Source of the DNA: Jidongwangia harbinensis
GTDB taxonomy: Bacteria; Actinomycetota; Actinomycetes; Mycobacteriales; Micromonosporaceae
NCBI RefSeq assembly: GCF_020216025.1
Contig: NZ_JAIWNC010000011.1
Coordinates: 1 to 64,000, forward strand
Length of the DNA stretch: 64,000 nt
Direction: 5' to 3'
Position numbers and translations under genes: made by a program. Under the pieces are notes generated by a model. That model had not been told where the DNA came from. It saw only the letters and a program-made list of their open reading frames with translations, and ran no database searches. How positions within the stretch are numbered: position 1 is the stretch's first letter; every line of letters begins with the position of its first letter. Below, piece after piece: positions 43,841-51,826 of the stretch.

Positions 43841-45139
43841 TCAGACCGGCAGGGCCACCGTGAGCGTGGTGCCCGCGCCCTCCGGACTCACCACGCTGAG
43901 GACGCCGCCGGCCGCATGAACCCGGTCCATCAGCCCGGCCAGGCCGTGCCCCTTCGCCGGGCTGGCGCCGCCCACCCCGTCGTCGGTCACGGTGATCATC
44001 AGACCGTCGATCGAGCGCTGCAGGCTCACCTGCACCTCGGTGGCGTGGCTGTGCTTGGCGACGTTGGTCAGCGCCTCGGCGACCACGAAGTACGCGGTCG
44101 ACTCCACGGTCGGCTCCATCCGGTCCAGCTCCGGCGCGTCCAGGTCCACCGGCACCGTGGAGCGCCCGGCCAGCGCGGTCAGCGCCGCGCGCAGGCCGCG
44201 GTCGACCAGGATCGGCGGGGCGATGCCGCGGGACAGCGCGCGCAGCTCGTCCAGCGTCTCGCGGGTCTGCGTGAGCGCCTCCGCGACGGTCGCCCGGGCC
44301 GCCTCCGGGTCCGTGGTGAACTGCTGCTCGGCACGGCCCAGGTCCATCGCGAGCCGGACCAGGCGCTGCTGCGGACCGTCGTGGATGTCGCGTTCCAGCC
44401 GGCGCAGCGCGGTGGCCTCCGCGGACACGGCCGCCACCTTCTGCGCCCGGGCGGTGTCCCGCTCGTCCTGCGCCTCGGCGACCTGCTGGCGCAGTTCGGC
44501 GATCGTGCTCAGCAGCGCCCGGGCGAACCCCGCCTCAATCAGCGCGACCCCCCGCACCACCGGGTAGAGCGTGGCCGCGAAGAACGCCCCGACGGCCAGG
44601 TAGAAGATGATCCGGGTGGCCGCGGCGTCGCCCAGCCCGATCAGTTCCGGCAGGTCGGTGTTGTCCGGCCCGCGGTAGATCGACCAGTCCCAGAGCGGGA
44701 ACGTGAGGCCGCCGATCGCGCCGGCCCACCAGGTCACCACGAACGAGAACGCGATCGTGCTGGGGATGAAGCGGAACATCCCGTGCAGCAGGTCGAACCA
44801 GCACTGCGGGTCGGACAACGGCCGGAAGATCCGGCGCCAGAAGCGGGGCCCGATCACCTGCTTGTAGCGCGGCTGCGGGACGTCGCGGCCCAGCACGCTG
44901 CGGATCCGGAAGCGTTCCACGGTGGCCAGGCCGCGGGCCAGCAGCAGCGTGACCATCAGCACCGGCAGCCCGATCCAGATGACGGTGAGGCCGATGCCGA
45001 GGAAGAACCCGACCATGGTGAGCACCACCGCGAGCAGGCCCAGCGGGAAGCCGAGCAGGACGTACCGCGAGTCGCGAACGAGCTGGCGCAGGACCCGGAC
45101 GACGGGCGAGGGGGCGGCGGGGGCGTACGTGGCGGTCAT
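43841..45139 (-). CDS. Sensor histidine kinase (HisKA_3)
   Basis: A 432-residue membrane kinase. The N-terminal half is an integral sensor of about four to five hydrophobic helices (YVLLGFPLGLLAVVLTMVG and others). The dimerisation and phospho-His box is LERDIHDGPQQRLVRLAM. The ATP-binding domain shows ALTNVAKHSHA (N box), VTDDGVGG (G1) and GHGLAGLMDRV (G2). It partners the regulator downstream. ATG 45139 (MTATYAPA) is preferred to an upstream in-frame ATG at 45157 because of spacing and family starts. Confidence 0.9.
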   Translation of the reverse strand: MTATYAPAAPSPVVRVLRQLVRDSRYVLLGFPLGLLAVVLTMVGFFLGIGLTVIWIGLPVLMVTLLLARGLATVERFRIRSVLGRDVPQPRYKQVIGPRFWRRIFRPLSDPQCWFDLLHGMFRFIPSTIAFSFVVTWWAGAIGGLTFPLWDWSIYRGPDNTDLPELIGLGDAAATRIIFYLAVGAFFAATLYPVVRGVALIEAGFARALLSTIAELRQQVAEAQDERDTARAQKVAAVSAEATALRRLERDIHDGPQQRLVRLAMDLGRAEQQFTTDPEAARATVAEALTQTRETLDELRALSRGIAPPILVDRGLRAALTALAGRSTVPVDLDAPELDRMEPTVESTAYFVVAEALTNVAKHSHATEVQVSLQRSIDGLMITVTDDGVGGASPAKGHGLAGLMDRVHAAGGVLSVVSPEGAGTTLTVALPV

Positions 45140-45221
45140 GTCATCGACGCTAGGCAACGGGCGCCTCCCTTCCGATCCCGCCTGCGGGCCAGTCGAGGGT
45201 AGGGATAACCCGACCTGCGTC

Positions 45222-45731
45222 TCAACCGGTCGGGGACGGGCGGGCCGGCCGGGTCGCCGCGGAGCGCGGCGGCGCGGAACGCATCCGGTCGCGGACCCGG
45301 CCCAGCACCTCGCTGAGCGTCGCCACGTCCCGGCGGTCCAGCGCGGACAACAGCAACCGCTGCACCACCTCGACGTGCCCGGGCAGGACCGCGTCCAGCC
45401 GCGCCCGGCCGGCGTCGGTCAGCGTGACGGTGGTGCTGCGTTCGTCGTCCTCGCCGGGGGCACGCGCGATCAGCCCGGCCTTCTCCAGCTGAGCGGCCTG
45501 GTAGGTGAGCCCGCTGCGGCTGTGCACCAGGCCGTCCGCCAGGTCGGTCATCCGCAGGCTTCCGGCCGGCGCGTCGTACAGCCGCATCAGGATCTGGAAC
45601 TGGGTGCCGCTCAGGTCACCGTCCGCCCGGAGCTGCTGCTCGACCGCGTGCTGGAGCAGGCTGCTGACCTCCTTGAGCACGAGATAGGCGGCGAGCTGCC
45701 CGGCGTCCAGGGGCGGCGTGGCGTCGGTCAC
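45222..45731 (-). CDS. MarR-family transcriptional regulator
   Basis: A 169-residue dimeric winged-helix repressor. LSGTQFQILMRLYDAPAG, LRMTDLADGLVHSRSGLTYQ (recognition helix) and GEDDERSTTVTLTDAGR (wing) are the MarR hallmarks. It may control the secreted-protein genes on the other side of its promoter region or itself. A tandem TTCGAATT pair directly upstream is a candidate operator. Confidence 0.9.
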   Translation of the reverse strand: MTDATPPLDAGQLAAYLVLKEVSSLLQHAVEQQLRADGDLSGTQFQILMRLYDAPAGSLRMTDLADGLVHSRSGLTYQAAQLEKAGLIARAPGEDDERSTTVTLTDAGRARLDAVLPGHVEVVQRLLLSALDRRDVATLSEVLGRVRDRMRSAPPRSAATRPARPSPTG

Positions 45732-45746
45732 GACATGATCCTACTT

Positions 45747-45785
45747 GCTTCGAATTCAAAGCGTGCTACGAGTTCGAATTAATTG
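45747..45785. promoter_or_regulatory. Candidate MarR operator (two TTCGAATT boxes)
   Basis: TTCGAATT occurs at 45749-45756 and 45773-45780, 24 bases apart, in an AT-rich island unusual for this GC-rich DNA; the first box lies in a quasi-palindrome GCTTCGAATTCAAAGC. It starts 16 bases upstream of the MarR start, the usual place for autoregulation. Confidence 0.45.
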
Positions 45786-45850
45786 CTGCGGCTGGACGAG
45801 GTCGAGCGTCCGGCTCCCGGACGCGGTCAGGTGCTGATTCACCCCGTGAG

Positions 45851-45911
45851 TTGTCCAGCAGTTGTCCGACCCATTGTCCGAGCAGGCCAATCGGAAGCAA
45901 GACAACTTGTC
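45851..45911. promoter_or_regulatory. Array of TTGTC boxes upstream of secreted-protein gene
   Basis: TTGTCC occurs at 45851, 45862 and 45874 (11-12-base steps, one helix turn), followed by the palindrome GACAACTTGTC at 45901-45911. Five half-sites in 61 bases suggest a cooperative DNA-binding protein. The array lies about 190 bases before ATG 46102; the rest of this 370-base gap holds nothing else recognisable. Confidence 0.45.
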
Positions 45912-46101
45912 AGCCGCTAGACAGGTACTTCAACACATCGACGGTCTGATGATTCGCGCAGCACTAGCGCCGATCGACCTCGACCCCCCATCTACCCATC
46001 CTGTTCGGCGTCAACGGCCGTTTCGCAACTGCCGCCACGAAGACGCTGGCCACGCCACGAGCGGCCCGCACGGGGGCGTTCGGATCGAAAGGGAGATACA
46101 C

Positions 46102-46449
46102 ATGCAACGACGAACCATGTGGGCAACGGCCGTCGCCCCAGATCGGCGCCGGGTACGGAACCTCGCCGCCGGGATGGCCGTCGCCGCTGTGGTCGGTGTA
46201 GCCCAGGTCGCCGTGTCGCCGGCACCGGCGGCTGCGGACACGCCGCTGAGCGCCGTCGCCACAAGCCGGGCAGTCCCAGGTAGCGACCTTGTACGCACGG
46301 CAGACGAGATCTGGCACAGGCAGAGCGACCACCGTTACAAGTGGCTGTGCGAGCAAGCGGGGATCGCGGGCGTCCCCTACGCGTGGACCAACTTCTCCTG
46401 CGAGAAATCCGGCGATCGGTGGGTGCTGTGGGTCCAGAGAGGGCTCTGA
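46102..46449 (+). CDS. Small secreted two-cysteine protein A
   Basis: A 115-residue exported protein of no recognised family. The signal region is residues 1 to about 47 (RRVRNLAAGMAVAAVVGVAQ, cleavage after APAAA). The mature domain of about 65 residues has the pattern W-H-R ... RYKWLC ... SC ... WVLWVQ, with two Cys likely forming a disulfide. ATG 46102 follows AAAGGGAG. It is one half of a tandem duplication; the next gene has a nearly identical signal region but a diverged mature part. Confidence 0.7.
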   Translation: MQRRTMWATAVAPDRRRVRNLAAGMAVAAVVGVAQVAVSPAPAAADTPLSAVATSRAVPGSDLVRTADEIWHRQSDHRYKWLCEQAGIAGVPYAWTNFSCEKSGDRWVLWVQRGL

Positions 46450-46490
46450 TCGACATGTCCGCACCGGAATGGGTAGGAAGGAAGCAAAAG

Positions 46491-46778
46491 ATGCTAAAGA
46501 CAGGTCGGCGCCGGGTACGGAACCTCGCTGCCGGGGTGGCCGTCGCCGCTGTGGTCGGTGTAGCCCAGGTCGCCGTGTCGCCGGCACCGGCGGCTGCGTA
46601 CACGCCGCTGAGCGCCGTCGCCACAAGCACGGCGGACGAGATCTGGCACCGGGCCGGCGAATACCGCTATAAGTGGCTGTGCGACGTGGTGGGGGCCGAC
46701 GGCGTCGCGAGCTTCTATTGGGACCGGTGGTCCTGTGAGCAATCCGGTAGCTGGTGGGTGCTGTGGGTCCAGGACTGA
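46491..46778 (+). CDS. Small secreted two-cysteine protein B
   Basis: A 95-residue paralogue of the preceding gene. DNA from about 46506 to 46630 matches 46144-46268 almost base for base, covering the signal peptide; after that only the pattern DEIWHR, YRYKWLC, WSCEQSG and WWVLWVQ is kept. The mature peptide is about 60 residues. ATG 46491 follows GGAAGGAAGC. Downstream of both genes the word GACATGTCCGCA recurs, marking the end of the duplicated unit. Confidence 0.7.
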   Translation: MLKTGRRRVRNLAAGVAVAAVVGVAQVAVSPAPAAAYTPLSAVATSTADEIWHRAGEYRYKWLCDVVGADGVASFYWDRWSCEQSGSWWVLWVQD

Positions 46779-47125
46779 CCGACATGTCCGCAACACCGGA
46801 GGGCCTGCAGGCTAGCTGATTGAGTCCTGATTCTGGGCTGGTGGAGGACTCGGCCGTACCGATATAGGGAAGGGTGTCGTTGTCTGCTCGTGACTGCTGA
46901 CATCGGCACCCTTCTGTACGTGTTCGTAGACGATCACGCTCGTCGAGGTCCAGCCAGGTCCTGGTCCGCGCGGACGACGCCGGCATGGCCGCGCTGGTCC
47001 GCTGATCCGCCCCGGCGGGGACCTGGTCAGCACGGCCTCACCGAGCTCAAGGTACGGACGGTGAGCATGTACGTCCGCAGCGACGCAACCCGCGGCAAGG
47101 TGGTCCGCACGGTCGGATGACCGGG
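46779..47125. other. Intergenic region with transposase remnant
   Basis: The 347 bases between the secreted-protein pair and the membrane glycosyltransferase hold no intact gene. They contain the transposase fragment annotated separately. A stem around AGTCCTGATTC / GAGGACT near 46824-46850 is weak. Confidence 0.4.
46890..47120 (+). pseudogene. Transposase N-terminal remnant (IS982-like)
   Basis: An open frame of 76 codons starts MTADIGTLLYVFVDDHA, which resembles the conserved beginning of IS982-type transposases in actinobacteria (DLxTLLxALYVxVDDH). After about residue 18 the frame loses similarity, as expected after a frameshift, and no catalytic DDE part follows. It appears to be a decayed fragment of an insertion sequence next to a duplicated gene pair. 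The identification rests on a short match. Confidence 0.35.
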
Positions 47126-49459
47126 TCAGGGCACCTCGTAGATGGAGACCGGGCCGGACCGGTACCGGAGTGTCGCGATGTAGGTGAGCTGCAGCGACAC
47201 CGGCCCGGCCCGGCTGTCCGCGAACAGCCAGCGCACCCCGTACCGCTCGCGGAGGTAGGCCAGGTCGGCCGGGTCGGCGTCGGCGAAGACGCTGTCGTTC
47301 TGGTCGCGCACCGACGGGTACGGCGGCGGCTGCAACATGTACTTGCGCTCGTCCCGCCCGTTGGCGGCGACCGTGGCGTCGGAGTAGCCCCAGCTCTCCA
47401 CGACCGTGCGCCGCCCGCCCAGCCCGGACACCCAGAACGCGCGCGAGTCGCAGTTCTTGAACCGGTACACCGGCGTGCAGTGCACGTTCGTGGCCACCAC
47501 GTCGTCCCGGCCGGTGTTCTCGAACAGCCACAGCGCGGCCGCCGACTCGGCCTTCCCGATCAGCTTGTCCGGTTCCGCGCCGGGCGGCCAGGCCAGCACC
47601 TGCTGGATCCGCTCCACCGGGCCGACCGCGCTGTTGGCCAGCCCGCCGCCGACCGTGGCGGCCGCCACCGCGGCGATCCCGGCCAGCGCCAGCCGGCGGA
47701 CCGGGAAGCCCCGGCGGACGATGCACACCACCACGACGGCCAGCAGGAACGCCGCGCCCACCGCGACCAGGGTGTGCACCACCGGCATGTAGAGCGCGTC
47801 CTGCCAGGCCACGAACGAGTCCTTCTCCGGCAGCAGCACCTCGGGGGCGTACACCACCCAGAGCACACCGGCCAGAAACCCGAGGAAGAAGGTCATCCGG
47901 CGGCGCGCCAGATCGGCGGCGAACCAAACCGTCAGGATCGCGCCGAACGGCAGAGCGCAGAGGTAGAAGTAGACCTGGCTCGCGGCGGGATGGAAGAACA
48001 GCCAGGAGGCGACGGCTCCGGCCGCCACCGTGCCGCCGAGGAACCACCCGACCGGGTCGGTCCGGATCCGGCGGGCGCCGATGCCGAACCAGCCGAGCAA
48101 CCGGGGCGTCTGCACCAGCAGCCACCAGCCGATCAACCCGGCGACGAACCACCAGCCCTCGGAATTCGTGTACACCAGCCCGAGCGGCAGCAACGTGTCG
48201 CCGGCGTCCACGCTGTCGAACGCGCCGATGGTGCGGGAGTACGGGTCCATGAACCGCAGCACGGCCAGCGGCTGGAGGGACAGCACACCGGCCCCGCCAC
48301 CGGCGAAGAAGCGCAGGCCGGCGAGCATGCCGGTGACCGTGGCGACGAGCAGCCCGAGCACGGCCCACGGAATCCGCCGGTGGGCGACCAGCGCCACCAC
48401 GGCCCCGAGCGCCAGCCCGGCGGCGAGCGGCGGCAGCGCGCTGGACTTGGTGCCGGCGGCGGCGAACGCCAGGACCGGGACGAGCAGCCATCCGCCGTTC
48501 AGCGGCCGCCGGCGCAGCGCGTCGACGGCGATCGCGGCGAACAGGGCCAGCACCGGCAGCGCATACGTCTGGGACGGGCTGAGATAGGTGAACGCCGGGC
48601 CACCCGCACCGGGCACCCGGTTGCCCAGTGCCAGCGGCAGGCCGACCACCGCGGCCGCGCCGCCGAGCGGACCGGTCCACCAGGTGCCGGTGACCTCCCG
48701 GGTGAGCGCCGCGAACGCCAGGATCGCGATGGCGCCGATCGGAACCGGCCACAGCCGCAGCATGATGGTCGCCGGATCGAGTCCGCTGATCAGGTGGGCC
48801 GCCGCCATGTCGGCGTCCGACAGATAGTGGTAGCGCAGAGTGTCCCCGGCCAGCTGCGGCACCTCGAACGGCCACGAGCGGGTCATCTCGTGCACCAGCG
48901 ACAGGTGGTACATCACGTCCGGGTAGTAGACCGCGGCGGCCGGCGGCAGCGGGGTGGACACCCAGACCCCGACCGCCGTCCCGACCGGCAGGAGCATGCT
49001 CACCGCCACCAGCCACGACCAGCGCAGCGGCAGCGGCCGCAGGTCGGTGACCCGCCAGTGCCGGCGCCACTTCGGGACCACGACGAACGCCAGCACCACC
49101 GGCAGAATCCACCAGCGCAGCAACTGCTGCTGTCCGGTACCGGCGGCCACCGCCCAGACCACCAGCTGCAGGAGCAGCCCGGTGGCGGCGCCGTACCCGA
49201 CGTCCTCCGGCACGTTGCCCCGGCTGCCGCGTAACAGGCGGTGCACCAGGGTGCCCGGCAACGCCACGTACGCGACCAGGTACCCGGCGTAGATCGCGAT
49301 GTCGGCCGCCGGTACGCCGGTCCAGCGCAACCCGACCACCAACCCGGCCACCGGCACCAACCACGGCAGCGGCGCGAGCACCGGCCGGAACGACAGCCGC
49401 CGTTTCGGTGCCGGCGCCGGCGCGGTCTCGGTGTGCTCGATCAGGTCGGCAGCCGTCAC
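47126..49459 (-). CDS. Large membrane protein, GT-C glycosyltransferase-like
   Basis: A 777-residue integral membrane protein with about 14-16 hydrophobic helices (LPWLVPVAGLVVGL, LAYVALPGTLVHRLL and others) and a soluble C-terminal domain of about 170 residues. An extracytoplasmic loop after about residue 180 holds YYPDVMYHLSLVHEM with acidic residues, the kind of site found in GT-C enzymes that use lipid-linked sugars. The C-terminus ADLAYLRERYGVRWLFADSR is typical of such actinobacterial proteins. Start GTG 49459. It lies downstream of a GtrB-type transferase, which would supply its lipid-linked donor. Confidence 0.65.
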   Translation of the reverse strand: MTAADLIEHTETAPAPAPKRRLSFRPVLAPLPWLVPVAGLVVGLRWTGVPAADIAIYAGYLVAYVALPGTLVHRLLRGSRGNVPEDVGYGAATGLLLQLVVWAVAAGTGQQQLLRWWILPVVLAFVVVPKWRRHWRVTDLRPLPLRWSWLVAVSMLLPVGTAVGVWVSTPLPPAAAVYYPDVMYHLSLVHEMTRSWPFEVPQLAGDTLRYHYLSDADMAAAHLISGLDPATIMLRLWPVPIGAIAILAFAALTREVTGTWWTGPLGGAAAVVGLPLALGNRVPGAGGPAFTYLSPSQTYALPVLALFAAIAVDALRRRPLNGGWLLVPVLAFAAAGTKSSALPPLAAGLALGAVVALVAHRRIPWAVLGLLVATVTGMLAGLRFFAGGGAGVLSLQPLAVLRFMDPYSRTIGAFDSVDAGDTLLPLGLVYTNSEGWWFVAGLIGWWLLVQTPRLLGWFGIGARRIRTDPVGWFLGGTVAAGAVASWLFFHPAASQVYFYLCALPFGAILTVWFAADLARRRMTFFLGFLAGVLWVVYAPEVLLPEKDSFVAWQDALYMPVVHTLVAVGAAFLLAVVVVCIVRRGFPVRRLALAGIAAVAAATVGGGLANSAVGPVERIQQVLAWPPGAEPDKLIGKAESAAALWLFENTGRDDVVATNVHCTPVYRFKNCDSRAFWVSGLGGRRTVVESWGYSDATVAANGRDERKYMLQPPPYPSVRDQNDSVFADADPADLAYLRERYGVRWLFADSRAGPVSLQLTYIATLRYRSGPVSIYEVP

Positions 49460-50638
49460 GGTCCTCAGATCTGCGAACTGGTGGAGCGGTGGTCACGGAA
49501 AGTGGCGAAGCCGTCCGTCGGGGAACGGTCAGTAACCGCCGCCCGGAGCGTACAACCTCCGGTACACCGGGCCGATCAAGGACCCGGTGCGTTCCGTTGA
49601 TGCGGCCGTCGTCACGGAATCGACAGGGGATCCGGTGAAGCGGTGCGCTGGCTCGGAATCTCCATCTGAACCGGCTCGGCGGCCGAGTCGAACCCGATGT
49701 GGAAACTGGGACGGTTCTGCACGATCCGGTAGATCCGGCTGACGTACTCGCCGAGCAGGCCCAGGCAGATCAGTTGCACCGCGGCGAGCAGCCACACCGC
49801 CAGGAACAGTGACGTCCAGCCGGGAATCACCGTGCCGTTGGCGTACGCCACCATGCCGAGGACCACCATGGCCAGGCACACCAGGAACGCGGTGAGACCG
49901 AGGTAGGTGGCCACCCGCAACGGGGCCGCGGTGAAGTTCGCGGTGCTGTCCCAGGCCAGCGCGACCATCTTGCGCAGCGGGTACTTGGTGGTGCCGGCCA
50001 CCCGGCGCTCCCGGACGTACGCCACCTCGCCGGACGGGAAACCCAGCGAGGGTACGAGCAGGCGGTAGACCGGCGCCCGCTCGGGCAGCCGCCGCAGCAC
50101 CTCGACCACGTCCCGGCTGATCAGGCGGAAGTCACCCGCCTGAGCGGGCACCTCGCCACCGACGATCCGGCGCATGACCCGGTAGTACAACCCGGCCGTC
50201 CGCCGCTTGAACACGGTGTCCGTGCTGCGATCGGACCGCACGCCGTACACCACGTCGAGACCGCGCTCCCGGGCCAGCGCCAGCATGTCGGCGATGACCT
50301 CCGGCGGGTCCTGCAGGTCGGCGTCGATGGTGACGATCCATCCGCCGAGGGCGCGTTGCATCCCGGCGGTCAACGCGGCCTGATGCCCGCTGTTGCTGCG
50401 CAACCGGATCAGGCGGAGCTGCGGCCAGCTGCGACCGGCGTCCAGCAGCAGCTGCGCCGTGGCGTCCCGGCTCCCGTCGTCCACCGCCACCACCTCGTAC
50501 CCGACGCCGAGCTGGTCCAGCACCGGGCGCAGGCGCTCGACCAGCGCAGAGATCACCAGCTCTTCGTTGTACATGGGGATGACAACGGACAACACGGGGC
50601 TGGTCATCTGTGCACGGTCCTCAGATCTGCAAGCTGGT
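49457..50638. repeat. 26-bp direct repeats flanking the GtrB-type gene
   Basis: CACGGTCCTCAGATCTGC occurs exactly at 49457-49474 and at 50613-50630, each followed by an 8-base stretch ending CTGGT that differs at two positions. The right copy covers the last codons and stop of the LuxC-like gene; the left copy reads as a fragment of the same gene end (S-Q-I-stop) directly in front of the membrane-protein start. The pair therefore brackets the glycosyltransferase gene and looks like an insertion or duplication scar. Confidence 0.8.
49612..50607 (-). CDS. Polyprenyl-phosphate glycosyltransferase (GtrB/ArnC type)
   Basis: A 331-residue family 2 enzyme that loads a sugar onto undecaprenyl phosphate. 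The GT-A domain has VVIPMYNEELVI, VAVDDGSRDAT, NSGHQAALTAGM and the metal motif IDADLQDPPE. Two hydrophobic helices near residues 235-300 and LLGEYVSRIYRIVQNRPSFHI close the protein, as in GtrB/ArnC/DPM1-like members. It follows the LuxC-like gene by 13 bases. It probably makes the donor used by the large membrane protein downstream. Confidence 0.88.
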   Translation of the reverse strand: MTSPVLSVVIPMYNEELVISALVERLRPVLDQLGVGYEVVAVDDGSRDATAQLLLDAGRSWPQLRLIRLRSNSGHQAALTAGMQRALGGWIVTIDADLQDPPEVIADMLALARERGLDVVYGVRSDRSTDTVFKRRTAGLYYRVMRRIVGGEVPAQAGDFRLISRDVVEVLRRLPERAPVYRLLVPSLGFPSGEVAYVRERRVAGTTKYPLRKMVALAWDSTANFTAAPLRVATYLGLTAFLVCLAMVVLGMVAYANGTVIPGWTSLFLAVWLLAAVQLICLGLLGEYVSRIYRIVQNRPSFHIGFDSAAEPVQMEIPSQRTASPDPLSIP

Positions 50639-51826
50639 CAATCGGGTGAACTCGTGAGGCAGGTCGTAGCCGTCCCAGAGGGAGCTGAACGTCAACGCCG
50701 AGCCGAAGGGTACAACCCGGTCGATACCCCGGCCCCCCAATGACCGGACGAAGGTCCGAAGCTCCTCCGCAGGGAACCCGAAATGACTGAAGGTCTGATC
50801 CTGTCGGGTCATCACCGGCACCAGATCGGCCAGCGACGACACGGTGGCGAACGGGAACGCGCCGGCCCCGATCCACCGCCTCGGCATGCCGCCGACGTCG
50901 GCCAGCTGGATGCCGGTGACGGCGTTGCCCGGGAAGTGCAGCGCGGTGGCCGCGCCGGTCGCGGCCAGCCCGTACGCGTTGACCCGCTTCTCCACCGCCA
51001 TCGCGGCGTCCACGGTCCAGCCGCGCTCAGCCACCACGTCACCGAGCAGCTCGAGGAACTCCCGCTGCACGGCCTCGGCCGCGGACGGCTCGCCGACCAG
51101 GAAGACGGTGCGCGGCGACGAGCAGGCGGCCTGGTCGAACCAGTAGGCGTCGTTGGAGAACCCGGTGACCGCGGCCCGCCGGGCGGACGGCTCGGCGGCC
51201 TGCCAGCCGGCGACCGACAGCGCGGCCCAGGACGTCCGGTCCGGGAACGTCAGGTCCCGCGCGGACGGGCGCAGCGGCTGCCGCCGGATGGTCTCGACCG
51301 CGGCGTCCCCGCCCCAGATCACCCGCAGGTCGCACCACCGGCTCAGCGCGCCGGTGACGGCGTCGTCCCGGCCGTAGGTGACCATGCGCTGGGTGCGCGC
51401 GATGACCGGATCGGCGTCCGCCACGGTCGCGTTCAGCGCCTCCAGCACGGTGTCCGCGGCGGTGGCGGAGCGTTCCGAGATGCGTACCACGTTGTGGTTG
51501 CCGGCCAGCGCGGACAACGCCCAGGAGTACACGAAGATGGTGTCCACGTTGGCCGGCGGGATGTGGAACACGTTGCCGCGCGGAAAGACCAGGGCGTCGT
51601 CGGTCCGCTGCATGTGGGTGACCGCCCGGGCCAGTTCGGCCGGCCGCAGGAAGAACCCGAGCGAGGCCAGCTCGGGGTGCCGGCGGGCGACCGCCGGGAC
51701 CAGCAGCTTGCGGGCGAAGCGGGCGAGGAAGTCCACCACCCGCGGGTCGCCCACGGTGAGCCGGTCCGGCGACGGCGCGGTCAGCTCGTCGAGGGAGGCC
51801 GGGGCCCCGAACCGGATCCGCATCAC
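50621..51826 (-). CDS. LuxC-like acyl-CoA/acyl-ACP reductase
   Basis: A 401-residue aldehyde-dehydrogenase-fold enzyme of the LuxC family, which reduces an activated acyl group with NADPH to an aldehyde. FPRGNVFHIPPANVDTIFVY (cofactor region) and the catalytic Cys235 in FDQAACSSPRTVF are visible. NAYGLAATGAATALHF and the end FTRLTSLQI match the family layout. Start GTG 51826 overlaps the LuxE-like stop (GTGA); ATG 51823 is the alternative. It is the fifth gene of the ACP-SDR-ligase-LuxE-LuxC set. Confidence 0.85.
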   Translation of the reverse strand: MMRIRFGAPASLDELTAPSPDRLTVGDPRVVDFLARFARKLLVPAVARRHPELASLGFFLRPAELARAVTHMQRTDDALVFPRGNVFHIPPANVDTIFVYSWALSALAGNHNVVRISERSATAADTVLEALNATVADADPVIARTQRMVTYGRDDAVTGALSRWCDLRVIWGGDAAVETIRRQPLRPSARDLTFPDRTSWAALSVAGWQAAEPSARRAAVTGFSNDAYWFDQAACSSPRTVFLVGEPSAAEAVQREFLELLGDVVAERGWTVDAAMAVEKRVNAYGLAATGAATALHFPGNAVTGIQLADVGGMPRRWIGAGAFPFATVSSLADLVPVMTRQDQTFSHFGFPAEELRTFVRSLGGRGIDRVVPFGSALTFSSLWDGYDLPHEFTRLTSLQI

